In this document: positions 1-8,865 of the stretch, one piece after another | Numbering within the stretch: the stretch's first letter is position 1 | How the letters are laid out: each line of letters begins with the position of its first letter | Assembly (NCBI GenBank): GCA_002395925.1 | Contig: DGVM01000191.1 | Coordinates: 63,886-127,885 of the forward strand | DNA from: Bacteroidales bacterium UBA4284 | Lineage (GTDB): Bacteria; Bacteroidota; Bacteroidia; Bacteroidales; UBA932 | Reading direction: 5' to 3' | DNA length: 64,000 nt | Notes under the pieces: generated by a model | The model's database searches: none | Told to the model about the DNA's origin: nothing | What the model saw: only the letters and a program-made list of their open reading frames with translations | Translations under genes and position numbers: made by a program

Positions 1-436
1 CTTCGATTCCCCTCGACAGGTATTGGGGTATCAGTCCCAATGCCTCGAATCCTGTTGTGTCGAGCGATTCGAACTGTATAAGTGCGCGGGCCTCGTCGTG
101 CGACCATACGAGCAGCTGGATTTCTGCAAGCCTCGTGAGCAGTTCCTCCTTGCGGGAGGCTGCGAAATCGTGCATAAGGGTCACATAGCGTCCGGCGGAG
201 TCGGAGCTGTAATGCCTGTATGACTCGTAAAGGGACTCGGCACTCGACCATTTGCAGGAGTCGGGAGATTCCGACAGGCGCTGCCGCAGGAAATCGTTCT
301 TCTGCTCGAACGATTGCAGATAAACATTCCTTTGGGAAATGGCCTTGTCGAGCCGTTTGAGCTCCTGTGCGACCGGGTCAGGGGTGCAGGACGCAAGCGC
401 CATAAGCAGAACAAAGACAAGCCGATGCGTTTTCAT
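1..436 (-). CDS. DUF6377-like lipoprotein, N-terminal part (cut by window edge)
   Basis: The reading frame opens at an ATG at 436 and runs off the window start, so 145 residues are visible. It begins MKTHRLVFVLLMALASC, a lipoprotein signal with Cys17. The following part (ELKRLDKAISQRNVYLQSF, then DSCKWSSAESLYESYRHY and DSAGRY) has the pattern I associate with the N-terminus of DUF6377 proteins of Bacteroidota: a Leu-rich helix with a D-x-x-I-x-x-R-x-x-Y core followed by a TPR-like stretch. Family members are usually longer, with a membrane helix and a cytoplasmic part that may be regulatory; none of that is visible here. It diverges from the plus-strand locus starting at 669, the position expected of a regulator of that locus. 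The function is not established. Confidence is high that the frame is real, moderate for the family name. Confidence 0.72.
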   Translation of the reverse strand, partial: MKTHRLVFVLLMALASCTPDPVAQELKRLDKAISQRNVYLQSFEQKNDFLRQRLSESPDSCKWSSAESLYESYRHYSSDSAGRYVTLMHDFAASRKEELLTRLAEIQLLVWSHDEARALIQFESLDTTGFEALGLIPQYLSRGIE

Positions 437-446
437 CTTTTTTCTG

Positions 447-454
447 CAAAGGTA
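447..454 (-). promoter_or_regulatory. Possible -7 element (TACCTTTG) for the 436 gene
   Basis: On the minus strand TACCTTTG fits the Bacteroidota -7 consensus TAnnTTTG and ends 10 bases before the ATG at 436, which would give a leader of only a few bases. I see no well-spaced -33 TTTG upstream, so this is tentative. The whole 437-668 gap is AT-rich and otherwise holds no gene. Confidence 0.4.
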
Positions 455-628
455 TTAAAAATCCCAAATCAATGGTACAATAACTTATAAAACAACTTAT
501 AATTTTAATGTATGATAATCGGGCGAAAACCCGTTTCTGCGATTCTGTAAGGCATATTTTAGCTAATTTCACTTATCAATTTCATTTAGATTTTCTTTTA
601 CGCGCGTTCAAATGTGTATTTATCTTAA

Positions 629-636
629 TAAATTTG
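629..636 (+). promoter_or_regulatory. Possible -7 element (TAAATTTG) for the left locus
   Basis: TAAATTTG matches TAnnTTTG. Transcription would start near 643, about 26 bases before the short peptide ATG at 669. No clear -33 TTTG is seen at 19-21 bases upstream. It would drive the peptide and the beta-helix lipoprotein, and possibly the SusC operon beyond the hairpin at 3796. Confidence 0.45.
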
Positions 637-668
637 TGAAACGCGAAGCACTCTAATAACCCAAAAAT

Positions 669-845
669 ATGTTTATAAACAAAATTCTTTCATTAATGAA
701 GACCATTTTCAAAAAGCCGGACTATGTGGCGCCCACGGCCCGCATTAATGTCATCAGCGCTGAGAGGGTCCTCTGCGGCAGCAACAGCATGACTGTCACA
801 CTGGACGAAGAATTAGTCCAAGAAGAATACGGATGGGAGATTTAA
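669..845 (+). CDS. Short peptide (58 aa), member of the YxP-CxS-ExW family
   Basis: A 58-residue frame starts at ATG 669 and stops at TAA 843-845, two bases before the ATG of the next gene at 848. It has no signal peptide. Key parts are DYVAPTARI, VLCGS around Cys36, and an acidic end EELVQEEYGWEI. Two other short peptides in this window (42112-42243 and 44158-44295) share the order Y-[IV]-x-P, then [IL]-C-x-S, then acidic-acidic-aromatic-x-Trp at or near the C-terminus, and both also lie directly upstream of a lipoprotein with a fimbrillin-like N-terminus. That repeated context is the main reason to believe the gene. I recognise the general type from Bacteroidales genomes as unannotated small proteins but know no function. 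The stable spacing suggests translation coupled to the next gene. Confidence 0.7.
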   Translation: MFINKILSLMKTIFKKPDYVAPTARINVISAERVLCGSNSMTVTLDEELVQEEYGWEI

Positions 846-847
846 TC

Positions 848-3787
848 ATGAAAAAGACTGTTTTATTCGCATTCGCGGCTGCAGCAGCTGCCTTTGTTGT
901 CGCTTCATGTGACAAGACTTCCCTGATTGACACTCCTGTTGATCCTGAGCAGGAGGTCAAAGAATCCGAAGATCCCGCAAATACCGGGCAGGATGTCCCC
1001 GAAGGCATGGTTCGCCTCACCTTCAATGTGATTACCGAAGGAGAGCAGACCCGTACCGGCTGGGACGGTGCGACCCATTCCTGGAGCGACGGCGACAAGA
1101 TTCGCATCATCTGGGGCGCAGGAGATTCCGATTATGTCGATGCGGCTGTGAGCGAAGGTAAAGTTACCGCTAACGTCGGACAGGCCGACAATTATTATGC
1201 TGTATATCCCACGACGGCAGGCTATGCACTGGATGCAAGCGCCGGCAGCATCACCATTACCATTCCCCGCTATCAGACCGGCAAGTTCGAGGACGCCGAC
1301 ATCATGGCCGCAAAGACCAGTGCCGCCGATCTCAAACTGGGCTTCAAGAGCATGGTGAGCATTATTAAGTTCACTACCGGAAGCACATACAGCTACAATT
1401 CCGTGTCCTTCATGGCGAACGACCAGACCAAACTCACCGGTACCGTTTCTACGACCTTCCCTGCATCGTTCGAGGTTACTCCTGCCAACGGTTCCGAGTC
1501 CATCGTCTGCATCCAGAAGGGCAATCCTTCCGGCAATGAGGGCGTAAGCGCTGGCGAAACCTATTATCTCGCTATGCTCCCCGGAGCGGCGATCAACGAT
1601 GGCGTCGGATTCAAGATCGAGCAGCGTGGCAGCAGCACCGACCTCCTGGGCGGCGGCATTTCAAAGTCCTCTTTCGCCCGCGAGCGTGCGAAGATATATG
1701 ATATGGGTACTCTGGATTCCCGTATCGTCAAGGACTGGTATATTTCCGAAAGCGGCACCGGCAAAGGAGCAAGCTCTGCCGATCCCGCTGGCCCCGAAAG
1801 GCTCATGGACCTTCTCAATCCTTCATACTCCACCAACAACACCACCGCAGGCTGGCGTCTCACCGGTGCAACCATCCACGTTCTTCCCGGTACCTACAAC
1901 CTCCAGGCCCTCAATGGCGGCGAGGTGTTCGATCCTCACTACAACCTCAGCAACAACAAGGTTTATATAAAAGGTGAGGGAACTGCTGCGAATCCCGCCA
2001 AGTTCATCTGCAACCAGACAGCCACCACCGACCATATATTCTCGCTCAGCGGCACAAACCGCGTAGGCGAATTCACCTTTGAGAATATCACCTTCACAGC
2101 AAATCCGGCTGCAAGTGAAACCAATATCGATGGCGTTGCATTCAGCTATACCGGCACCAATGCTTCCCAGATTACTTTCAAAGATTGCGTTTTCACTGCA
2201 ATAACCGGTTCCACAGGCACGGCCAACTTTAACGGGGGCGCTGCAGTAAACTTCAATTCCGAGGCCGGAGCTACAATACTGTTCGACGGCTGTACCTTCT
2301 CCGACAACACGTCAGCCCGCGGCGGTGCTGTAGCCCTGCATAACACTGACGCCAACAGCGACATCCAGTTCAAGGACTGTGCTTTCTCAAATAACGTCGC
2401 CAGCAGCAATCAGGGCGGTTCTGTATATGTGTATGCCAATGCTGCCCCTGTAATCTTTGACGGAACATCCTTCGTCGGAGACGGCAGCACGAACAATGCA
2501 GTCAACGGTGCGGCCATGTGTGTCGTTGCAAGTGGTTCCGTGACCATCCAGAACGGCTGCTCTTTCTCCAATCTCGTTACAACCGGTAATGGCGGTGCTA
2601 TTTTCAACCACGGAACGGTTGTAATTGACAATTCCTCCATCTCAAATTGCAAGGCAAAGCAAGGCGGCGCCATCTACTCCGACAAAACTGTCGAAATCCG
2701 TAACGGATCTACTTTTACCGCTAACGATGCCTCTACTAACGGTGGTGCCATCTATAACGCCAAAGACCTGAGCATCGATGCCAGTACCATTACAGGAAAG
2801 GGAATGGGTACAGATATGACGGCTGCGCTTGGTGGCGGTATCTACAACACCAAAGCCGGAACCGTAACAATTACCGGAGGTAGCGTCATTGAGGAATGCG
2901 CACTCACCGGTGACAGCCACCACGGTGCCGCCATTTGGAATGCAGGCGTCCTCAATATCGACGGCAGCACGCTGCGCAACAATAAGAATACGCAGAGGGG
3001 CGCGGCTATTTACGGTGCGAATACTGATTGCGCGATCAGCCTTACCAATACTGTCATAAGCGGCAACGAGGCATCAAACGGCGCAGGTATCCATCTGGAC
3101 GATGGTGCAGCGGCATTCCTTAATGGATGCACGATAAGTGGCAACACTGCTACGAACGGCTCTGCATTAAGAACTGCCAATAATAGCACGACAACTAACA
3201 GTAAGTTTATCGTATTCAACACGTTGATAAGCGAGAATACATCTGGAACCAGCTCCGGCAATCAGAACGGCGCTACCGTTCAGGCCACCGGTTACGGCAG
3301 GATACTGCTTGCCAACTGCACAATCCGTAAGAATACCACCCCTGGAACAACAGCAGCCCTTACGGTCAACGGAGCCAACGGCAAAGCCTATGTCGTGAGC
3401 TGCACCATGAACGAGAATGATGCTGATATCCGGCGTACACATGTCTCCCTTGAAGTCCATAACTCCATCCTCATGGGGCTGGCAGATGATCCGCTCAACG
3501 TAGTAAGGGAAAAGAGCTGGTGGTATGGCCACCTCTACGGAGAAAGCAAAGACGTCAAGCAGGATGTAGCATTTGACCTCTCGGGATTTGATTCCGCCAA
3601 GGGAGTATATCCTCTTTCCGGTGCTTATTCAAGCGTTTACACACAAGGCATGTCGGCTTCTGAGCTTCAGGCCCTGAGCTTCGACAACATCACCCTCACC
3701 GACGAGCAGAAAGCCCTCCTTGCAAAAGACCAGAAGGGTAACGACCGCACCGGCACTGTAATGGGTGCATACATACTCAACCAGTAG
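848..3787 (+). CDS. Fimbrillin-like / right-handed beta-helix surface lipoprotein
   Basis: The protein has 979 residues. I use ATG 848 (MKKTVLFAF) rather than the in-frame ATG at 833, because it gives a clean lipoprotein signal with Cys21. Residues about 45-285 resemble the fimbrillin (Mfa-like) family: a TRTGW motif, W-x-x-GD-x-I-x-I, and NYYAVYP. From about 300 to 900 runs a right-handed beta-helix with many GGAIYN / GGAVALHN / GGGIYN turns like those of Pmp-type adhesin repeats. The end (DQKGNDRTGTVMGAYILNQ) resembles the choice-of-anchor-Q type of C-terminus. Similar beta-helix proteins can be lyases or binding proteins. No lyase catalytic motif was found, so surface glycan binding or adhesion is as likely. 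A paralogue is at 11229-13358. Confidence 0.75.
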   Translation: MKKTVLFAFAAAAAAFVVASCDKTSLIDTPVDPEQEVKESEDPANTGQDVPEGMVRLTFNVITEGEQTRTGWDGATHSWSDGDKIRIIWGAGDSDYVDAAVSEGKVTANVGQADNYYAVYPTTAGYALDASAGSITITIPRYQTGKFEDADIMAAKTSAADLKLGFKSMVSIIKFTTGSTYSYNSVSFMANDQTKLTGTVSTTFPASFEVTPANGSESIVCIQKGNPSGNEGVSAGETYYLAMLPGAAINDGVGFKIEQRGSSTDLLGGGISKSSFARERAKIYDMGTLDSRIVKDWYISESGTGKGASSADPAGPERLMDLLNPSYSTNNTTAGWRLTGATIHVLPGTYNLQALNGGEVFDPHYNLSNNKVYIKGEGTAANPAKFICNQTATTDHIFSLSGTNRVGEFTFENITFTANPAASETNIDGVAFSYTGTNASQITFKDCVFTAITGSTGTANFNGGAAVNFNSEAGATILFDGCTFSDNTSARGGAVALHNTDANSDIQFKDCAFSNNVASSNQGGSVYVYANAAPVIFDGTSFVGDGSTNNAVNGAAMCVVASGSVTIQNGCSFSNLVTTGNGGAIFNHGTVVIDNSSISNCKAKQGGAIYSDKTVEIRNGSTFTANDASTNGGAIYNAKDLSIDASTITGKGMGTDMTAALGGGIYNTKAGTVTITGGSVIEECALTGDSHHGAAIWNAGVLNIDGSTLRNNKNTQRGAAIYGANTDCAISLTNTVISGNEASNGAGIHLDDGAAAFLNGCTISGNTATNGSALRTANNSTTTNSKFIVFNTLISENTSGTSSGNQNGATVQATGYGRILLANCTIRKNTTPGTTAALTVNGANGKAYVVSCTMNENDADIRRTHVSLEVHNSILMGLADDPLNVVREKSWWYGHLYGESKDVKQDVAFDLSGFDSAKGVYPLSGAYSSVYTQGMSASELQALSFDNITLTDEQKALLAKDQKGNDRTGTVMGAYILNQ

Positions 3788-3795
3788 TTTTTCCG

Positions 3796-3831
3796 ATACC
3801 GCCGTACAGTATTGCGTCTGTACGGCGGTAT
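3796..3831 (+). terminator. Strong hairpin between beta-helix gene and SusC
   Basis: ATACCGCCGTACAG (3796-3809) is perfectly complementary to CTGTACGGCGGTAT (3818-3831), a 14-bp stem with an 8-base loop, eight bases after the stop codon at 3787. Only a weak T-rich run (TATATTTA) follows. It could be a terminator, a partial terminator lowering downstream expression, or an RNA 3'-end stabiliser. It ends 14 bases before the SusC ATG at 3846. Confidence 0.65.
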
Positions 3832-3845
3832 TATATTTACCATAG

Positions 3846-6800
3846 ATGCAGCAGATGAAACGTTTCTTACTATCCCTTGCTCTCCTGCTTGCCGCGGCGA
3901 CGGCCGCCTTTGCGCAGATCAAGGTCGGGGGCACCGTAAAAGACGAGCTCGGAGCGCCTCTTCCCGGAGCTACCGTATCTGTAGAGGGCACCTCCACGGG
4001 AGCCGTAACCGATGCGGGCGGAGCCTTCAGCCTGAGCGTACCCTCGGAAGAATCGGTCCTGGTGTTCGAGTCGCTTGGATTCAAGACCGTCCGCATGAAG
4101 GTCGGAAGACTCCGCAACTTCGAAGCGGTCCTTGCCGAGGATGCCGAATTCCTCGACGAGGTCGTAGTCATCGGCTTCGGAGAACAGAAGAAGCAGGACC
4201 TTACCGGTTCGGTGGCTACCGTCAAGATGCAGGACGTGGAGAACGGTGCTTCCCTCTCGGTTGACCAGGCACTGCAGGGCCGCGTGGCCGGAGCCGACAT
4301 CATGAGCGTCTCGGGCGATCCCACGGAAGGGACGTCGATCCGTATTCGCGGCGCACGTTCAATCACGGCGGGCAACGAACCGCTCATCGTGGTGGACGGC
4401 GTGATGAATGCCGTACAGGACCTCGGCGACCTCAATTCATCCGACATCGAGTCCATTTCCGTCCTCAAGGACGCTTCGTCCACTGCAATCTACGGTTCCC
4501 AGGGCGCCAACGGCGTAATCATAGTGACCACCAAGGCGGGCAGCACGACCACCGGGGCAAAGCCTACCGTCACGCTTACGACCAAATGGGGCGTTTCCGC
4601 TCTTGCACGCAGCCTGGACTACATGAATGCGGCAGAATTCGCAAGCTACAACAACGACCGCATAGACTTCAGCAAATCGGCGCACGGTGACGTATATCCC
4701 GTTACGCCGAGTTACACCCAGAAATACTCCGACCCCGAAGCGCTCGGCGAGGGAACCGACTGGCTCAAGGCCATAACCCGCACCGCACTGTTCCAGGAGC
4801 ATGCCCTCTCGGTATCGGGCAACAGCAAGCAGACCAACTATTTCGCCTCCCTTTCCTATGCCGACGACGAGGGTATCATTCTCGACTCCGGAGCCAGCAG
4901 GCTCATAGGGCGCCTCAACCTTGGACACCGCTTCAACAAGTGGCTCAAGCTGGATTACAGCGCGAACGTACTCTACCGCAACAACAATAACAACAAGACC
5001 AGTATAGGCGGCACCGCGGTATGGTCCGGCGCCGTCTATATCTCTCCTGTGCTGGGGATCGACAGCGAGGTCAACGACCTGTACAACTACGGACAGGGCT
5101 CGCCGTTCAACAACCCCTACATCACCATCATGCAGAGCGTCAACCAGCGCAAGACCTGGTCCAACACCCAGACGCTCGCTCTCACCCTTACGCCGGTCAA
5201 AGGACTCACGATAAAGAGCCGCAACACCTATTACAAATACGATTCTCACCTATACAAATATCTTCCCGGCACGCTCCCGGCACGCCGTCTCGCGGCTACC
5301 GGAGGCGAAGTGACCCGTCAGGACGGCGACCTGGTGCAGATCAACACCGACAATACCGCAACTTACAAGACCGATATAGCCCACAAGCACCATCTGGACG
5401 TGATGGCCGGCATGTCGATGTATTACAAGCTGTCCGGCAACCAGAACATAGTCGGCAAAGGGATGCTTGTGGACGAACTCCTTTGGAACGACCTGTCCGC
5501 AATCGGCGACAAAGACAATTACACCATCACTTCTTCGAACCAGGAAGTACGGAAACTGAGTTTCCTGGGGCGCCTCAATTACAATTACAAGCAGCGTTAC
5601 TACCTTACCGTAACCGGACGCGCCGACGCATCCTCCAACTTCGCGGCCAACAACAAGTGGGGCTTCTTCCCCTCCGCCGCCGTCAAATGGAATATCGCCA
5701 ACGAGCCCTGGCTCAAGCGCACCCGCATATTCAAGGAACTCTCTCTGCGATTGAGCGCCGGACGCACCGGCAACGACGCCATCGCGCCCTACAGCTCCCT
5801 GCAGCGCCTGAGTTCCTCCACAGGCGGTTACCTCATCGGCGACGGACAGGTTACCTATTACTATCCCAGCCGTCTGGACAGCCCCGACCTCACCTGGGAA
5901 AAGACCGACCTGTACAATGCCGCTCTCGACGTCGCCGTGCTCAAAGGGCGCATAAAGATGACCGTCGAAGGCTATATGGCCAACACCCGCGACCTGCTCC
6001 TGAGCGTGCAGAAGGCACAGCAGACCGGCTACAGCAGCTATACCCAGAATCTCGGCCGCACCTCCAACAAGGGCGTCGAGCTGTCGCTGGAGACCCAGAA
6101 CGTGGTGCACCGCAACTTCTCCTGGACAAGCTCATTTACAATCTCCCACAACAAGCAAATGGTGGAAGACATCGGCGGCGAGAGCGAAGTGGTCGCCATG
6201 AAGGACCAGAAGGGTTACATGATCTACGGCTACAGGGCGGGCTACCCGCTCAACTCCCTCTGGGGATTCCAGTACGGAGGCGTGTGGCACAACCAGCAGG
6301 AGATAGCCGACAACGACATTACCCATCAGTATGTGGACTACTACGCAAAGCCCTACAAATGCGGAAGGCCCAAGTACGTGGACCAGAATCATGACGGCAT
6401 ACTCGACAACCAGGACCTCACCTACCTGGGCAATGCCGATCCCATAGTTTACGGAGGCTTGCAGAACAACTTCCATATCTTCGGCTTCGACCTCGGAATC
6501 TTCTTCGCCTACTCGCTGGGCGGCAGCATCTACAATTATTCCGAATTCTTCATGGCCGGAACATATTGTTCCAACCAGTACCGATACATGCTCAACGGCT
6601 GGCATCCGTACCGCAATCCGGAATCCAATTTCCCGGCGGCGGGCGCAAGCGGTTCCAGCATGCTCCCCAGCGATTTCATGGTACACGACGCCTCGTACCT
6701 CAGGCTCAAGACTGTCAAGCTGTCTTATAAATTCGACCTCGACAAGAGCGTCAAATGGATACGGAGCGTGTCGGTCGGCGTGACTGCCGACAACCTCTGG

Positions 6801-6938
6801 CTCTGGACACGCTACAACGGCTTCGATCCCGACGTCTCGTCCAAGGTTGAGGACCAGGAGTCCACGATACGTCGCGCCGACATCGGGGCCTATCCCCGTC
6901 CGCGCAAGATAATTGGCATGGTGCAAATCAAATTCTAA
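3846..6938 (+). CDS. SusC-like TonB-dependent outer-membrane transporter
   Basis: The 1030-residue protein has a signal peptide ending at about AAFAQ, a carboxypeptidase-regulatory-like domain (KVGGTVKDELGAPLPGATVSV, about 27-105), a plug domain with the typical SusC text (LVFESLGFKT, EVVVIGFGEQKKQDLTGSV, ADIESIS-type SSDIESISVLKDASSTAIYG) and a long beta-barrel ending in an aromatic (MVQIKF). It should import oligomers across the outer membrane with energy from TonB. SusD follows after 6 bases. A second ATG at 3855 (MKRFLLSLA) is a possible start. No strong ribosome-binding site is seen, which is usual in this phylum. Substrate cannot be read from the sequence. Confidence 0.95.
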   Translation: MQQMKRFLLSLALLLAAATAAFAQIKVGGTVKDELGAPLPGATVSVEGTSTGAVTDAGGAFSLSVPSEESVLVFESLGFKTVRMKVGRLRNFEAVLAEDAEFLDEVVVIGFGEQKKQDLTGSVATVKMQDVENGASLSVDQALQGRVAGADIMSVSGDPTEGTSIRIRGARSITAGNEPLIVVDGVMNAVQDLGDLNSSDIESISVLKDASSTAIYGSQGANGVIIVTTKAGSTTTGAKPTVTLTTKWGVSALARSLDYMNAAEFASYNNDRIDFSKSAHGDVYPVTPSYTQKYSDPEALGEGTDWLKAITRTALFQEHALSVSGNSKQTNYFASLSYADDEGIILDSGASRLIGRLNLGHRFNKWLKLDYSANVLYRNNNNNKTSIGGTAVWSGAVYISPVLGIDSEVNDLYNYGQGSPFNNPYITIMQSVNQRKTWSNTQTLALTLTPVKGLTIKSRNTYYKYDSHLYKYLPGTLPARRLAATGGEVTRQDGDLVQINTDNTATYKTDIAHKHHLDVMAGMSMYYKLSGNQNIVGKGMLVDELLWNDLSAIGDKDNYTITSSNQEVRKLSFLGRLNYNYKQRYYLTVTGRADASSNFAANNKWGFFPSAAVKWNIANEPWLKRTRIFKELSLRLSAGRTGNDAIAPYSSLQRLSSSTGGYLIGDGQVTYYYPSRLDSPDLTWEKTDLYNAALDVAVLKGRIKMTVEGYMANTRDLLLSVQKAQQTGYSSYTQNLGRTSNKGVELSLETQNVVHRNFSWTSSFTISHNKQMVEDIGGESEVVAMKDQKGYMIYGYRAGYPLNSLWGFQYGGVWHNQQEIADNDITHQYVDYYAKPYKCGRPKYVDQNHDGILDNQDLTYLGNADPIVYGGLQNNFHIFGFDLGIFFAYSLGGSIYNYSEFFMAGTYCSNQYRYMLNGWHPYRNPESNFPAAGASGSSMLPSDFMVHDASYLRLKTVKLSYKFDLDKSVKWIRSVSVGVTADNLWLWTRYNGFDPDVSSKVEDQESTIRRADIGAYPRPRKIIGMVQIKF

Positions 6939-6944
6939 GGGCTT

Positions 6945-8504
6945 ATGAAAAGGACAATCATTCTTCTCGCTACCCTGGCCCTTAGCCTGGGATGCAACAA
7001 ATTCCTCGAAGAGCATCCAACCTCTTTCGTGGAGAGGGGCGACTTCTACAAAAGCGACGCCCAGTGCCGCAGCGCAGTGAATTCCTGCTACGAGGGACTT
7101 CGTACCGTTTATTCCACGACGCTGTTCACTCATCTGGAAGGGACGACCGATCTTGTGTACGTGCCTTCGGTTTCTGACGTCAATGCCATCCTCGACATCA
7201 ACCCTTCGCAGTGCAACATATCCAAAACCCTTTGGAGCGCATCGTACAAGGCGGTAATGTACTGCAATGCGGCGATTGCCGGAATAGAGGGCTCGGAGAC
7301 CATCAGCGAAGAGTCCCGCCGGGATTTCCTCGCCGAGGCGAAGACCATGAGGGCCTTCTGGTACTACCTGCTGACAAGCTGTTTCGGCGACGTGCCGTTC
7401 TACCTCGACGATGTGGTGGACCAGCTGACCATGGATAAGGTCGCACACCTCGGGCGCATGAGCGCGGTCGAGACCCGAAAAATCCTGATAGAGGACCTCC
7501 AGGGCTGTTTTACCTACGACGACGAGGGCAATTATACCGGAGCCCTGTCGCAGGTGCGCGCCAATGACGGGGCCGAGAAAGGACGTGCCGGCTGGGCAAT
7601 GGGCATGATGCTCATAGGCAAGATGGCCCTGTGGAATGCCTGCACCGACAAGGATTCGGGCACCGACTGGTATGCCGTAGCCGCCGGGGCGCTCGAAAAG
7701 CTGGTTCCGGTGTACGGCGAGCTGTCTTCCTATCCGCTGAGCGATTTGCTTTTCAGCGTCAAGGACGCGCCGGAACGCATATTCGAGGTGCGCCATTACT
7801 ATGAGCAGGGAACCTTGTCCTACGCCGGCACCCTCGCCCAGAACTGCATGCCCTCCTACAATGTGAACTCGAATCTGTTCGACGGGGTCTCCATCCCCAT
7901 GCTGGGAACGGACGCCAAGGTGGGCACATGCAACCGTCCGACCTCTTATTTCTACACCATTCTGCAGCCCGACAACGGCAAGGACGCCCGCGTGGATATC
8001 AATCAGGGCCGCAGGTACAACGGACAAGCGTTCAACAACGGTCTGGGCAAGCCCTGGATGGGCCCCAAGTTCTGGTGTCCCAATATGTACACCACCCACG
8101 ATTCCAACAATTATCCCTTGTTCCGCTATGCCGACGCCTTGCTGATGCTTGCGGAATGCAGCTGCGCGGCCCGCGACAAGGCGGGATTCGAGCGCTACAT
8201 CAACGAGGTGCGCCAGCGTGCCGGGCTCGATGTGTACAGCGTAGGCAACTGGAGCGATGCCGAGCTGGAACTGCGCGCCGAGAGGGCGAGGGAGCTTTTC
8301 GGCGAATTCCAACGCAAATTCGACCTCGTCCGCTGGGGCGTCTGGTACGATACCGTACGCGAGTACTGGAAGGCGGAGATGGACGCCAGGTCCATACCGG
8401 TCCACGTCCGGCCTTGCCACCGCTACCTTCCAATCCCTTCCGAGCAGGTAGTCAATTCGGGATATGCCCTGGACAACAAAGAATACAACGAAAATGGCCT
8501 GTAG
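6945..8504 (+). CDS. SusD/RagB-like glycan-binding lipoprotein
   Basis: The protein has 519 residues and a lipoprotein signal with Cys17 (LALSLGCNKFLEEHPTSF); the C-N-x-F-L-x-x-x-P pattern is classic for SusD. The N-terminal helical region (SAVNSCYEGLRTVYS; AEAKTMRAFWYYLLTSCFGDVPFYLDD) and the C-terminal part (RYADALLMLAECSC; INEVRQRAG; FQRKFDLVRWGVWYD) match the RagB/SusD family along the whole length. It should cap the SusC barrel and bind the imported oligomer on the cell surface. It lies 6 bases after SusC and 1 base before the BACON lipoprotein start at 8506. Confidence 0.95.
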   Translation: MKRTIILLATLALSLGCNKFLEEHPTSFVERGDFYKSDAQCRSAVNSCYEGLRTVYSTTLFTHLEGTTDLVYVPSVSDVNAILDINPSQCNISKTLWSASYKAVMYCNAAIAGIEGSETISEESRRDFLAEAKTMRAFWYYLLTSCFGDVPFYLDDVVDQLTMDKVAHLGRMSAVETRKILIEDLQGCFTYDDEGNYTGALSQVRANDGAEKGRAGWAMGMMLIGKMALWNACTDKDSGTDWYAVAAGALEKLVPVYGELSSYPLSDLLFSVKDAPERIFEVRHYYEQGTLSYAGTLAQNCMPSYNVNSNLFDGVSIPMLGTDAKVGTCNRPTSYFYTILQPDNGKDARVDINQGRRYNGQAFNNGLGKPWMGPKFWCPNMYTTHDSNNYPLFRYADALLMLAECSCAARDKAGFERYINEVRQRAGLDVYSVGNWSDAELELRAERARELFGEFQRKFDLVRWGVWYDTVREYWKAEMDARSIPVHVRPCHRYLPIPSEQVVNSGYALDNKEYNENGL

Positions 8505-8505
8505 T

Positions 8506-8853
8506 ATGAAACGATTATTGATAATGCTTGCCTTCCTGCTGCTTGCAGCCGGGTGTACGCAGAGGTATGAGCTTTCGCTGCCCCTCGCCCTCAACCGGGT
8601 GGAACTCAGGCTCACTTCCGGCGAAGGCTCTTCGTATGTGTTGGTGTATAGCCAGGGCCCCTGGACGGCCACCCTGGCCGAGTCCGCACCCTGGGTGACG
8701 CTTTCGCGTACGGAAGGTTCCGGCAACAGCCAGATCAACGTCAGCGTTGAGGCAAATCCCGGATTCAACCGCAGTGTGGTCCTTACGGTCAGCAATGCCG
8801 CCGGCAGCAAGGACATGCTGATTTCACAACTGGGCGATGCAGAAGAACAATAA
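8506..8853 (+). CDS. Small single-BACON-domain lipoprotein
   Basis: I start this 115-residue protein at ATG 8506 (MKRLLIMLAFLLLAAGC, Cys17), not at the upstream in-frame ATG inside the susD end. The mature part is a single BACON domain: WTATLAESAPWVTLSRTEGSG, then a V-x-V-x-x-N-x-x-x-x-R core and an ending in LISQLGDAEEQ, the usual I-x-Q strand. BACON domains sit on secreted enzymes and surface proteins and probably mediate carbohydrate or protein contact. Standing alone after susD it is in the SusE-like position. The next gene starts 12 bases on and also carries BACON modules. Confidence 0.8.
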   Translation: MKRLLIMLAFLLLAAGCTQRYELSLPLALNRVELRLTSGEGSSYVLVYSQGPWTATLAESAPWVTLSRTEGSGNSQINVSVEANPGFNRSVVLTVSNAAGSKDMLISQLGDAEEQ

Positions 8854-8865
8854 ACCAGAGAATCC

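Noticed and set aside
378..572. Minus-strand 64-codon frame in the left intergenic region
   Set aside because: It overlaps the better-supported lipoprotein start at 436 in another frame and is AT-rich, without motif or coupling.
2596..3200. Tandem DNA repeats in the beta-helix gene
   Set aside because: Repetition is at the protein level (GGAIYN turns) and diverged in DNA; not a sequence repeat array.
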